Below, piece after piece: positions 37,023 to 48,840 of a stretch of 64,000 bases of DNA. The notes beneath the pieces are model-generated. The model was not told the origin of the DNA. It ran no database searches and was given only the letters and a program-made list of their open reading frames with translations. The position numbers and the translations under genes were made by a program. The DNA comes from Streptomyces sp. GESEQ-35 (GTDB taxonomy: Bacteria; Actinomycetota; Actinomycetes; Streptomycetales; Streptomycetaceae), in contig NZ_JAFFSX010000024.1 of assembly GCF_017948485.1 (NCBI RefSeq), positions 1-64,000 of the forward strand, in the 5' to 3' direction. Positions within the stretch are counted from its first letter, which is position 1. Each line of letters opens with the position of its first letter.

Positions 37023-37065
37023 GTAACTCACTGTGAGGTTACGCAGCGTGACTCTTCTGCGTCAA
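37023..37065 (-). promoter_or_regulatory. bldD promoter with overlapping inverted repeat
   Basis: On the minus strand TTGACG (37065-37060) and TAACCT (37041-37036) are 18 bases apart, a good vegetative promoter. An imperfect palindrome with GTAAC/GTTAC ends and TCAC/GTGA cores (37023-37042) overlaps the -10 and the expected start. BldD is known to repress its own gene, so this is the best candidate autoregulatory site; the half-sites AGTGA and TCAC fit the published motif only in part. Confidence 0.5.
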
Positions 37066-37177
37066 GCCGAATGGTCCACACCGACTCTTCCGTGGTGGCG
37101 GCGCCAGATTACGCCAAGCGGGTGATCTGGGGTGTCGTCCCGGCCTGCTACCGTGGATGGCGCAATTCCGGCGTCCT

Positions 37178-37212
37178 TTAAGATCCGTCCCGTGAGGCGG
37201 AGAAGGGGGTCC
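37178..37212 (+). promoter_or_regulatory. PyrR-binding RNA hairpin in the pyrR leader
   Basis: The loop TCCCGTGAGG (37188-37197) fits the PyrR recognition core UCCNGNGAGG and is closed by CCG/CGG (37185-37187 and 37198-37200). The downstream AGAAGGGGG (37201-37209) is the pyrR ribosome site, so bound PyrR would block translation. Known as the PyrR element in Bacillus and mycobacteria; here seen by motif. Confidence 0.75.
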
Positions 37213-37220
37213 GTTTTCAT

Positions 37221-37802
37221 ATGGACAAGCAGCAGAGCACACAGCAGGACGCACAGCAGTCCGATGCCCGGCCCGTTCTCGAAGGCCCTGACATCGCACG
37301 GGTGTTGACCCGTATCGCCCACGAGATCGTCGAGCGCGCCAAAGGCGCCGACGACGTGGTGCTCCTCGGCATTCCGACCCGAGGCGTCTTCCTCGCCCAG
37401 CGGCTCGGCCGCAAGCTCGAGGAGATCACCGACCGCAAGATCCCGGTCGGTTCGCTCGACATCACCATGTACCGCGACGACCTGCGCATGCATCCGCCAC
37501 GTGCGCTGGCCCGCACGGACATCCCCGGAGACGGCATCGACGGCCGCCTGGTCGTCCTCGTCGACGACGTGCTCTTCTCCGGCCGCACCATCCGCGCCGC
37601 GCTCGACGCGCTGAACGACATCGGTCGTCCGCGCGCCGTGCAGCTCGCGGTCCTCGTCGACCGGGGCCACCGCGAACTGCCCATCCGCGCCGACTACGTC
37701 GGCAAGAACCTCCCCACGTCGCTGCGGGAGACGGTCAAGGTCCTGCTCGCCGAGGAGGACGGTCGCGACACCGTGCTGCTCGGTGTGAAGCCGACCCAGT
37801 AG
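37221..37802 (+). CDS. pyrR: Bifunctional PyrR: pyr operon regulator and uracil phosphoribosyltransferase
   Basis: RNA-binding regulator that senses UMP and represses the pyr genes; also weak UPRTase. 193 residues, ATG start. N-terminal about 18 residues are Gln-rich and extra. PRPP motif VVLVDDVLFSGRT is intact, with the GIPTRGVFLA loop and basic residues for RNA binding. Heads the pyr operon, and its own leader holds the PyrR hairpin. Confidence 0.96.
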   Translation: MDKQQSTQQDAQQSDARPVLEGPDIARVLTRIAHEIVERAKGADDVVLLGIPTRGVFLAQRLGRKLEEITDRKIPVGSLDITMYRDDLRMHPPRALARTDIPGDGIDGRLVVLVDDVLFSGRTIRAALDALNDIGRPRAVQLAVLVDRGHRELPIRADYVGKNLPTSLRETVKVLLAEEDGRDTVLLGVKPTQ

Positions 37803-37888
37803 CAGACGGATCACACGCGCCGCCTCGGTGTGTCCCCGCCTGTCTGGAATCTCCCCAAAAGCCTGAACTGCCTTACGGAGCCTGAAAG

Positions 37889-38866
37889 ATGCAGCGTCAT
37901 CTCATCTCGGCCGCCGACCTCACCCGCGACGACGCCGTCCAGATCCTCGACACCGCCGAGGAGATGGCCAGGGTCGCCGACCGGCCGATCAAAAAACTGC
38001 CGACCCTGCGCGGCCGTACCGTCGTCAACCTCTTCTTCGAGGACTCGACGCGGACCCGGATCTCCTTCGAAGCCGCCGAGAAGCGCCTGTCCGCCGATGT
38101 CATCAACTTCTCGGCCAAGGGGTCCTCCGTGTCCAAGGGAGAATCCCTCAAGGACACCGCCCAGACCCTCGAAGCCATGGGCGTCGACGCCGTCGTCATC
38201 CGGCACGGTGCCTCCGGAGCGCCGTACCGCCTGGCCAACTCCGGCTGGATCGACGCCGCCGTCATCAACGCCGGCGACGGCACCCATCAGCACCCCACCC
38301 AGGCCCTGTTGGACGCCTTCACCATGCGGCGGCGCCTGGTCGGGCGGGACGCCGGGATAGGGCAGGACCTCGCCGGCCGGCACATCACGATCGTCGGCGA
38401 CATCCTGCACAGCCGCGTCGCCCGCTCCAACGTGGATCTGCTGCACACCCTCGGCGCCCAGGTCACGCTCGTCGCCCCGCCCACCCTGGTGCCGGTCGGC
38501 ATCGAGTCCTGGCCGTGCGAGGTGGCGTACGACCTGGACAGCACGTTGCCCAAGTCCGACGCGGTGATGATGCTGCGTGTCCAGCGCGAGCGGATGAACG
38601 CCGCCTTCTTCCCCACCGAGCGCGAATACTCGCGGCGCTACGGCCTCGACGGCGACCGCATGGCGAAGATGCCCGAGCACGCCATCGTGATGCACCCCGG
38701 GCCGATGGTCCGCGGCATGGAGATCACCGCCGAGGTCGCCGACTCCGACCGCTGCACCGCCATCGAGCAGGTCGCAAACGGAGTCTCCATCCGGATGGCC
38801 GTTCTGTATCTGCTGCTGGGCGGCAGCGAGCCCGCCGTCAGCCACCCCCGTACCGAGGAGAAGTAA
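37889..38866 (+). CDS. pyrB: Aspartate carbamoyltransferase catalytic subunit
   Basis: Carbamoyl phosphate plus aspartate to carbamoyl aspartate. 325 residues. Signature FFEDSTRTR (carbamoyl phosphate loop), HPTQALLD and the C-terminal HPGPMVRG are present. No pyrI nearby, so control rests on PyrR. ATG start after an 86-base gap; pyrC begins 5 bases downstream. Confidence 0.96.
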   Translation: MQRHLISAADLTRDDAVQILDTAEEMARVADRPIKKLPTLRGRTVVNLFFEDSTRTRISFEAAEKRLSADVINFSAKGSSVSKGESLKDTAQTLEAMGVDAVVIRHGASGAPYRLANSGWIDAAVINAGDGTHQHPTQALLDAFTMRRRLVGRDAGIGQDLAGRHITIVGDILHSRVARSNVDLLHTLGAQVTLVAPPTLVPVGIESWPCEVAYDLDSTLPKSDAVMMLRVQRERMNAAFFPTEREYSRRYGLDGDRMAKMPEHAIVMHPGPMVRGMEITAEVADSDRCTAIEQVANGVSIRMAVLYLLLGGSEPAVSHPRTEEK

Positions 38867-38871
38867 GACAG

Positions 38872-40158
38872 ATGAGCAAGATCCTGATCCGTGGTGCGAA
38901 GGTGCTCGGCGGCGAGCCGCAGGACGTGCTGATCGACGGCGCGCAGATCGCCGCCGTCGGCAGCGGTCTGCCGGACGAGGGCGCCCAGGTCGTGGAGGCC
39001 GGCGGCAAGGTGCTGCTGCCGGGCCTCGTCGACCTGCACACCCATCTGCGCGAGCCCGGACGCGAGGACTCCGAGACCGTCCTGACCGGTACCCGGGCGG
39101 CCGCCCGCGGCGGCTTCACCGCCGTGTTCGCCATGGCCAACACCTTCCCGGTCGCCGACACCGCCGGTGTCGTCGAGCAGGTCTACCGGCTCGGACAGCA
39201 GCACGGCTACTGCGATGTGCAGCCCATCGGCGCAGTCACCGTCAGCCTGGAGGGCAGGAAGCTCGCCGAGCTGGGCGCGATGCACGAGTCGGCGGCCGGT
39301 GTCACCGTCTTCTCCGACGACGGCAAGTGCGTCGACGACGCCGTGATCATGCGGCGGGCGCTGGAGTACGTGAAGGCCTTCGGTGGCGTCGTCGCGCAGC
39401 ACGCGCAGGAGCCGCGGCTGACCGAGGGCGCCGAGATGAACGAGGGCGTCGTCTCCGCCGAGCTGGGTCTTGGCGGCTGGCCGGCGGTGGCCGAAGAATC
39501 GATCATCGCCCGGGATGTCCTGCTCGCCGAGCACGTCGGCTCCCGCGTCCACATCTGCCATCTGTCGACCGCCGGGTCCGTCGAGATCATCCGCTGGGCC
39601 AAGTCCCGCGGCATCGACGTCACCGCCGAGGTCACCCCGCACCACCTCCTCCTCACCGACGAGCTGGTCCGCACGTACAACCCGGTCTACAAGGTCAACC
39701 CGCCGCTGCGCACCGAGCGCGACGTGCTGGCGCTGCGCGAGGCGCTCGCCGACGGCACGATCGACATCGTCGCCACCGACCACGCCCCGCACCCGCACGA
39801 GGACAAGGACTGCGAGTGGGCCGCGGCCGCCATGGGGATGGTCGGCCTGGAGACCGCGTTGTCAGTGGTCCAGGAGACGATGGTGGACACCGGGCTCCTC
39901 ACCTGGGCCGGGGTCGCCGAGCGCATGTCCTTCAAGCCCGCGCGGATCGGGCAGGCAGGGGGGCACGGCCGTCCCGTCTCGGCTGGTGAGCCCGCCAACC
40001 TCACGCTCGTCGACACGGAATACCGTGGGTCCGTGGACCCCAAGGGCTTCGCCTCGCGCAGCCGCAACACTCCGTACGAGGGGCGTGAGCTGCCGGGCCG
40101 TGTCACGCACACGTGGCTCCGGGGCAAGGCCACGCTCGTCGACGGGAAGCTCACGTGA
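38872..40158 (+). CDS. pyrC: Dihydroorotase (type I)
   Basis: Cyclises carbamoyl aspartate. 428 residues from ATG 38872. Metal-binding HTHLREPG, FSDDG loop, HICHLST, and TDHAPH with catalytic Asp. The usual MPNT is MANT here. Type I fold with N- and C-terminal beta-sandwich parts. Its stop overlaps the next gene (GTGA). The frame is open upstream inside pyrB as a shadow. Confidence 0.95.
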   Translation: MSKILIRGAKVLGGEPQDVLIDGAQIAAVGSGLPDEGAQVVEAGGKVLLPGLVDLHTHLREPGREDSETVLTGTRAAARGGFTAVFAMANTFPVADTAGVVEQVYRLGQQHGYCDVQPIGAVTVSLEGRKLAELGAMHESAAGVTVFSDDGKCVDDAVIMRRALEYVKAFGGVVAQHAQEPRLTEGAEMNEGVVSAELGLGGWPAVAEESIIARDVLLAEHVGSRVHICHLSTAGSVEIIRWAKSRGIDVTAEVTPHHLLLTDELVRTYNPVYKVNPPLRTERDVLALREALADGTIDIVATDHAPHPHEDKDCEWAAAAMGMVGLETALSVVQETMVDTGLLTWAGVAERMSFKPARIGQAGGHGRPVSAGEPANLTLVDTEYRGSVDPKGFASRSRNTPYEGRELPGRVTHTWLRGKATLVDGKLT

Positions 40159-40739
40159 CACCTCTGCATCTGACGTACCTGGCCGCCGATCAGAAGTCGG
40201 CGGAGGTGACCGACTGGGCCGCCCGTGTCGGCTGGCTCGTCGGCCTCGCTCTCTTCGTCGCGCTCATCTACTGGCTGATGCGCGAGGGCTGGAAGTGGCG
40301 CGGCACGCTCCAGGGCGACCTGCCGGAGCTCCCCACCGTGCCGGACGAGCCGGGTGCGGCGAAACTGGCTGTGTTGTCGATGAGTGGCCGCTACCACGGC
40401 TCCACCACCGCCGGGCAGTGGCTCGACCGCATCGTGGCGCACGGCCTCGGCACCCGCAGCCGGGTCGAGCTCACGCTGACGGACGCGGGACTGGACGTCG
40501 TCCGCCCAGGTGCGACCGACTTCTTCGTCCCCCTGGCGGCCCTGCGTGAGGCTCGGCTCGACAAGGGGATCGCCGGCAAGGTCCTGACCGAGGGCGGGCT
40601 GCTCGTGGTGACCTGGGCGCACGGCGAGCGGCTGCTCGACTCCGGGTTCCGTTCCGACCACGCGGCCGAGCACAACGAATGGGTCGACGTCATTAACTCC
40701 ATGATCGAAGCAACCAGCACGGAAGGCGCCGAACGATGA
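40155..40739 (+). CDS. Membrane-anchored PH-like protein in the pyr operon
   Basis: 194 residues, GTG start overlapping pyrC; its stop overlaps carA (ATGA). One transmembrane helix at about residues 26-43 (WLVGLALFVALIYWLM), short basic loop, then a soluble beta-rich domain of PH-like type (LSMSGRYHGSTTAGQWLDRI, LTLTDAGLDVVRPG). No enzyme motif. Locked between pyrC and carA, so it is made in fixed ratio with the pathway. A scaffold or membrane anchor role is inference. Function unknown. Confidence 0.78.
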   Translation: MTPLHLTYLAADQKSAEVTDWAARVGWLVGLALFVALIYWLMREGWKWRGTLQGDLPELPTVPDEPGAAKLAVLSMSGRYHGSTTAGQWLDRIVAHGLGTRSRVELTLTDAGLDVVRPGATDFFVPLAALREARLDKGIAGKVLTEGGLLVVTWAHGERLLDSGFRSDHAAEHNEWVDVINSMIEATSTEGAER

Positions 40740-41900
40740 CGACCTCCATCCAGGGGACCGCCTCTCAGAGGCACAAGGCGGCTCCCGCCGTACTCGTCCT
40801 GGAGGACGGCCGTATCTTCCGCGGCCGTGCCTACGGGGCCGTGGGGGTGACCTTCGGCGAGGCCGTGTTCTCCACCGGCATGACCGGCTACCAGGAGACC
40901 CTCACCGACCCGTCGTACCACCGCCAGGTCGTCGTGATGACGGCCCCGCACGTCGGCAACACCGGCGTCAACGACGAGGACCCGGAGTCGAAGCAGATCT
41001 GGGTCGCGGGCTATGTCGTGCGTGACCCCGCGCGCGTGCCCTCCAACTGGCGCTCCCGCCGCTCGCTGGACGAAGAGCTGCGGGGTCAGGGCGTCGTCGG
41101 CATCTCCGGCATCGACACGCGCGCGTTGACGCGTCATCTGCGCGAGCGCGGCGCCATGCGCGTCGGCATCTTCTCCGGCAACGCGCTGCCCGACGAGGGC
41201 ACCATGCTCGCCGAGGTGCGCCAGGCGCCCGAGATGAAGGGCGCCGACCTCTCCGCCGAGGTCGCCACCAAGGAGGCGTACGTCGTCCCCGCGATCGGCG
41301 AGAAGAAGTTCACCGTCGCCGCCGTGGACCTCGGCATCAAGGGCATGACCCCGCACCGGATGGCCGAGCGCGGCATCGAGGTGCACGTGCTGCCGGCCAC
41401 GGCGACGGTCGAGGACGTGTACTCCGTGAACCCCGACGGCGTGTTCTTCTCCAACGGGCCGGGCGACCCGGCCACCGCCGACCACCCGGTCTCCGTCATG
41501 CAGGCGGTCCTCGAGCGCGGCACGCCGCTGTTCGGTATCTGCTTCGGCAACCAGATCCTGGGGCGCGCGCTCGGCTTCGGCACCTACAAGCTGAAGTACG
41601 GCCACCGCGGTATCAACCAGCCGGTGCAGGACCGTACGACCGGCAAGGTCGAGGTCACCGCGCACAACCACGGCTTCGCCGTGGACGCCCCCCTCGACAA
41701 GGTGACCGACACCCCTTACGGCCGTGCCGAGGTCTCCCATGTCTGTCTGAACGATCAGGTCGTAGAGGGGCTCCAGCTCCTCGACCGGCCGGCCTTCAGC
41801 GTCCAGTACCACCCCGAAGCGGCAGCGGGCCCGCATGACGCCGCCTACCTGTTCGACCGCTTCACGTCTTTGATGGACACAGTCCTGATGGAGGGCCAGC

Positions 41901-41908
<8 letters not shown>
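40736..41908 (+). CDS. carA: Carbamoyl-phosphate synthase small chain
   Basis: Glutamine amidotransferase subunit, 390 residues. N-terminal VFSTGMTGYQE and TAPHVGNTG; class I GATase triad with nucleophile Cys in LFGICFGNQ and His/Glu in FSVQYHPEA. The N-terminus has a short polar extension (MTTSIQGTASQRHK). Overlaps the preceding gene by 4 bases and carB by 8. Confidence 0.96.
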
Positions 41909-45209
<3,301 letters not shown>

Positions 45210-45216
45210 CAGCCCT

Positions 45217-45246
45217 GAGGGGGACATCGGAAACGGTGTCCCCCTC
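45217..45246 (+). terminator. Hairpin between carB and pyrD
   Basis: GAGGGGGACA and TGTCCCCCTC pair perfectly (10 bases) around TCGGAAACGG, followed by TTCGT. It sits 8 bases after carB and 15 before pyrD. It may be a partial terminator that lowers pyrD-pyrF expression within the operon. Confidence 0.6.
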
Positions 45247-45260
45247 TTCGTGAGGACACC

Positions 45261-46367
45261 ATGTACAAGCTCTTCTTCAACCTCGTCTTCAAGCGCATGG
45301 ACCCGGAGCAGGCGCACCATCTCGCCTTCCGCTGGATCCGCCTGGCCGTCCGCGTCCCCGTACTGCGCACGTTCATCGCGGCCATGCTCGCGCCCCGCTA
45401 CAAGGAGCTGCGCACCGAGGCGTTCGGGCTGCGCATGCACGGCCCCTTCGGGCTCGCCGCGGGCTTCGACAAGAACGCGATCGCCATCGATGGCATGTCG
45501 ATGCTGGGCTTCGACCATGTCGAGATCGGCACGGTCACCGGGGAGGCACAGCCGGGCAATCCCAAGCAGCGGCTGTTCCGGCTGGTGCCGGACCGGGCGC
45601 TGATCAACCGCATGGGCTTCAACAACGAGGGCTCGCTGGCCGTCGCCGCCCGGCTGGCCTCCCGTACGCCCGTCTTCAACACCGTCGTGGGCGTCAACAT
45701 CGGCAAGACCAAGGTCGTTCCGGAGGCCGACGCCGCCGGGGACTACGTGAAGTCGACCGAGCGTCTCGCGCCGTACGCCGACTACCTGGTCGTGAACGTC
45801 TCCTCGCCGAACACGCCCGGCCTGCGCAATCTGCAGGCCGTGGATCACCTGCGTCCGCTGCTGAGCGCCGTCCGCGAGGCCGCCGACCGTACGGTCACCG
45901 ACCGCCGTGTCCCGCTCCTGGTGAAGATCGCGCCGGATCTCGCCGACGAGGACGTCGACGCGGTCGCCGACCTGGCCGTCGAACTCGGTCTGGACGGGAT
46001 CATCGCCACGAACACCACCATCGCGCGCGAGAGCCTCGGTCTGAAATCCGAACCCTCCCTGGCCGAGGAGGCCGGCGGGCTCTCGGGCGCCCCGCTCAAG
46101 GCACGCTCCCTGGAGGTGCTGAGCCGCCTCTACGCGCGCGTGGGGGACCGGATCACCCTCGTGGGCGTCGGCGGCATCGAGGACGCCGAGGACGCCTGGC
46201 AGCGCATCCTCGCCGGTGCCACCCTCATCCAGGGCTACAGCGCCTTCATCTACGAGGGTCCCTTCTGGGGCCGCGCCCTCCACAAGGGCCTCGCCGCCCG
46301 CCTCCGCACCAGCCCGTACGCCACCCTCGCCGACGCGGTCGGCGCCGACGTAAGGAAGGCCGCATGA
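45261..46367 (+). CDS. pyrD: Dihydroorotate dehydrogenase (quinone), class 2
   Basis: FMN enzyme feeding electrons to quinone. 368 residues with an N-terminal membrane-associated helical part (YKLFFNLVFKRMDPEQAHHL). Catalytic Ser in NVSSPNTPGLR; GLAAGFDKNA and GRIEDAED-like FMN motifs (GVGGIEDAED). ATG start; stop overlaps pyrF (ATGA). Confidence 0.96.
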   Translation: MYKLFFNLVFKRMDPEQAHHLAFRWIRLAVRVPVLRTFIAAMLAPRYKELRTEAFGLRMHGPFGLAAGFDKNAIAIDGMSMLGFDHVEIGTVTGEAQPGNPKQRLFRLVPDRALINRMGFNNEGSLAVAARLASRTPVFNTVVGVNIGKTKVVPEADAAGDYVKSTERLAPYADYLVVNVSSPNTPGLRNLQAVDHLRPLLSAVREAADRTVTDRRVPLLVKIAPDLADEDVDAVADLAVELGLDGIIATNTTIARESLGLKSEPSLAEEAGGLSGAPLKARSLEVLSRLYARVGDRITLVGVGGIEDAEDAWQRILAGATLIQGYSAFIYEGPFWGRALHKGLAARLRTSPYATLADAVGADVRKAA

Positions 46368-47206
46368 GCCCGGAACCCTTCGGAGCGCGCCTGCGCCGTG
46401 CCATGGACGAGCGCGGTCCGCTGTGCGTCGGCATCGACCCGCACGCGTCCCTGCTCGGCGAGTGGGGCCTGAACGACGACATCGCCGGGCTGGAGCGGTT
46501 CAGCCGCACGGTCGTCGAGGCGATGGCCGACCGGGTCGCCGTCCTCAAGCCGCAGAGCGCGTTCTTCGAGCGCTTCGGCTCGCGGGGTGTCGCCGTCCTG
46601 GAGAAGTCGGTCGCGGAGGCCCGGGCGGCCGGTGCGCTGGTCGTGATGGACGCCAAGCGCGGCGACATCGGCTCGACCATGGCCGCGTACGCGGAGTCCT
46701 TCCTCCGGAAGGACGCCCCGCTCTGCTCCGACGCGCTGACCGTGTCGCCGTATCTGGGCTACGGATCGCTCAGCCCGGCCGTCGCGCTGGCCCGTGAGAG
46801 CGGCGCGGGCCTGTTCGTGCTGGCGCTCACCTCGAACCCCGAGGGCGGCGAGGTCCAGCACGCCGTCCGCGCCGACGGGCGGAACGTCGGAGCGACCATG
46901 CTGGCGCACCTGGCCGCCGAGAACACGGGGGAGGAGCCGATGGGCTCCTTCGGGGCGGTCGTCGGCGCCACGCTCGGCGACCTGTCGTCGTACGACCTCG
47001 ACATCAACGGTCCGCTCCTCGCGCCCGGAATCGGCGCCCAGGGGGCCACTCCGGCGGACCTCCCCGGGGTATTCGGCGCCGCGGTGCGCAATGTCGTGCC
47101 GAACGTCAGCCGGGGTGTGCTGCGGCACGGGCCCGACGTCGGCGCGCTGCGCGTAGCCGCCGAGCGGTTCGCGGAGGAGATCCGGGCAGCTGTGACCGCC
47201 GCATGA
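46364..47206 (+). CDS. pyrF: Orotidine-5'-phosphate decarboxylase (type 2)
   Basis: Last step to UMP. 280 residues, longer than E. coli type. Active-site DAKRGDIGST has the Lys/Asp pair; N-terminal CVGIDPHASLL and PGIGAQGATPADL phosphate loop match type 2 PyrF. Ends the pyr operon; a 277-base gap follows. Confidence 0.95.
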   Translation: MSPEPFGARLRRAMDERGPLCVGIDPHASLLGEWGLNDDIAGLERFSRTVVEAMADRVAVLKPQSAFFERFGSRGVAVLEKSVAEARAAGALVVMDAKRGDIGSTMAAYAESFLRKDAPLCSDALTVSPYLGYGSLSPAVALARESGAGLFVLALTSNPEGGEVQHAVRADGRNVGATMLAHLAAENTGEEPMGSFGAVVGATLGDLSSYDLDINGPLLAPGIGAQGATPADLPGVFGAAVRNVVPNVSRGVLRHGPDVGALRVAAERFAEEIRAAVTAA

Positions 47207-47345
47207 GGCGTTCGAACCGGTCGCAGCAGTCCTCCGATGAGTGGCTCGGGACCCACTTGAGTCTGAATACATCCTCAAATCCGGGGCAATATGTCGTAAA
47301 TGTCCGTCTCCGGAGAGGCTGACCAGGACTTTTCCGCTGTTCTCG

Positions 47346-47374
47346 CTGACTCTGGCGGACTTGGCCGCTAGTCT
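47346..47374 (+). promoter_or_regulatory. Candidate promoter for mihF
   Basis: CTGACT (47346-47351) and TAGTCT (47369-47374) are 17 bases apart in the pyrF-mihF gap. The gap from 47207 is less GC-rich than its surroundings, which suits a strong promoter region. No gene is seen in it. Confidence 0.45.
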
Positions 47375-47483
47375 CCGAGCAGAGTGAACGGGCAAGCGTG
47401 TTGCTCGTGGCTCCCCAGGTGTGGGGCGACTAGGTTCCTCACCGGTCCGTATCCGACAGTTCAACATCCGAGGTGACGTAGGC

Positions 47484-47807
47484 GTGGCTCTTCCGCCCCT
47501 TACCCCTGAACAGCGCGCAGCCGCGCTCGAAAAGGCCGCCGCGGCTCGCCGGGAGCGGGCCGAGGTCAAGAATCGACTCAAGCACTCCGGCGCCTCCCTG
47601 CACGAGGTCATCAAGCAGGGCCAGGAGAACGACGTCATCGGCAAGATGAAGGTCTCCGCGCTGCTTGAGTCCCTGCCTGGCGTGGGCAAGGTCCGCGCCA
47701 AGCAGATCATGGAGCGACTCGGCATCTCCGAGAGCCGCCGCGTGCGCGGTCTCGGCTCGAATCAGATCGCCTCCCTGGAGCGTGAGTTCGGCAGCACCGG
47801 CTCCTGA
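47484..47807 (+). CDS. mihF: Actinobacterial integration host factor (sIHF/mIHF)
   Basis: Nucleoid-associated DNA-binding protein, 107 residues from GTG 47484 with AGGTGA 7 bases upstream. Long N-terminal helix rich in Ala/Arg/Glu, then SLPGVGKVRAKQIM, a helix-two-turn-helix that contacts DNA. Affects DNA topology, antibiotic production and sporulation in Streptomyces. An in-frame ATG 21 codons earlier lacks a ribosome site. gmk follows; a 6-base-pair hairpin lies at 47830-47846. Confidence 0.95.
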   Translation: MALPPLTPEQRAAALEKAAAARRERAEVKNRLKHSGASLHEVIKQGQENDVIGKMKVSALLESLPGVGKVRAKQIMERLGISESRRVRGLGSNQIASLEREFGSTGS

Positions 47808-47865
47808 GCCCGGCCATGCGGGCAGGGAGTCCCGGGCATGCCGGGATAGCTGGAATAATCGCTGC

Positions 47866-48423
47866 ATGAGTGAACGTCCGCGGCTGACCGTGCTCTCCGG
47901 CCCCTCCGGGGTCGGCAAGAGCACGGTCGTCGCCCATATGCGCAAGGAACACCCCGAGGTCTGGCTCTCGGTGTCGGCGACGACCCGCAAGCCTCGCCCC
48001 GGCGAGCGGCATGGAGTCCACTACTTCTTCGTCACCGACGAGGAGATGGACAAGCTGATCGCCAACGGCGAGCTGCTGGAGTGGGCGGAATTCGCCGGCA
48101 ACCGCTACGGCACGCCGCGTGCGGCCGTGCTGGAGCGTCTGGAGGCGGGCGAGCCCGTCCTTCTGGAGATCGACCTTCAGGGCGCCCGGCAGGTCCGCGA
48201 GTCCATGCCGGACGCCCAGCTGGTGTTTCTGGCTCCTCCGTCCTGGGAGGAGCTGGTGCGCAGGCTCACCGGACGTGGCACCGAGCCGCCCGAGGTGATC
48301 GAGCGGCGCCTGGCGGCCGCGAAGGTCGAGCTGGCGGCGGAGCCGGAGTTCGACGTGACCCTGGTCAACACCTCCGTCGAGGACGTGGCGCGCGAGCTGC
48401 TAGCCTTGATGGAAGTTGTGTGA
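47866..48423 (+). CDS. gmk: Guanylate kinase
   Basis: GMP to GDP. 185 residues from ATG 47866. P-loop LSGPSGVGKST, TTRKPRPGE GMP-binding motif and LLEIDLQGA. No strong ribosome site: only GGAA about 10 bases upstream, in an A/T-rich GAATAAT stretch. The transcript may have a very short leader. rpoZ begins 38 bases later. Confidence 0.95.
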   Translation: MSERPRLTVLSGPSGVGKSTVVAHMRKEHPEVWLSVSATTRKPRPGERHGVHYFFVTDEEMDKLIANGELLEWAEFAGNRYGTPRAAVLERLEAGEPVLLEIDLQGARQVRESMPDAQLVFLAPPSWEELVRRLTGRGTEPPEVIERRLAAAKVELAAEPEFDVTLVNTSVEDVARELLALMEVV

Positions 48424-48461
48424 TCGTTTTCGATCCCATCCCACCTTTCGGAAGGCAGAGC

Positions 48462-48734
48462 GTGTCCTCTTCCATCACCGCGCCCGAGGGCATCATCAAC
48501 CCTCCGATCGACGAGCTTCTCGAAGCCACCGACTCGAAGTACAGCCTGGTGATCTACGCGGCCAAGCGTGCCCGCCAGATCAACGCGTACTACTCGCAGC
48601 TCGGCGAGGGCCTCCTTGAGTACGTCGGTCCGCTCGTCGACACCCACGTCCACGAGAAGCCGCTCTCGATCGCCCTGCGCGAGATCAACGCGGGTCTGCT
48701 GACGTCCGAGGCCGTTGAGGGCCCGGCGCAGTAA
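48462..48734 (+). CDS. rpoZ: RNA polymerase omega subunit
   Basis: 90 residues, GTG start with GGAAG 7 or so bases upstream. Conserved PPIDELLEATDSKYSLV and AAKRARQINAYY. The omega subunit assists RNA polymerase assembly. Usual gmk-rpoZ pairing. The frame upstream inside gmk is a shadow. Confidence 0.95.
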   Translation: MSSSITAPEGIINPPIDELLEATDSKYSLVIYAAKRARQINAYYSQLGEGLLEYVGPLVDTHVHEKPLSIALREINAGLLTSEAVEGPAQ

Positions 48735-48763
48735 GTAATATCTACAGACCGCAGTAGCTTTTT

Positions 48764-48798
48764 CCACAGGCCCGGCAGCGCGACTGTCGGGCCTGTGG
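48764..48798 (+). terminator. Hairpin between rpoZ and coaBC
   Basis: CCACAGGCCCG pairs with CGGGCCTGTGG, extended to 15 base pairs with one G-U. A T-run precedes it rather than follows it, so it would also fit a minus-strand terminator. Probable end of the mihF-gmk-rpoZ unit. Confidence 0.55.
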
Positions 48799-48840
48799 TG
48801 TGTCATGGAGTCGAACGTTGTCGAGTGCGGGGAGGGCCCG

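Noticed and set aside
47207..47483. A tRNA or small gene in the pyrF-mihF gap
   Set aside because: No cloverleaf or TTCGAAT-type arm in a tRNA context and no frame with a ribosome site; the gap looks like a promoter region.
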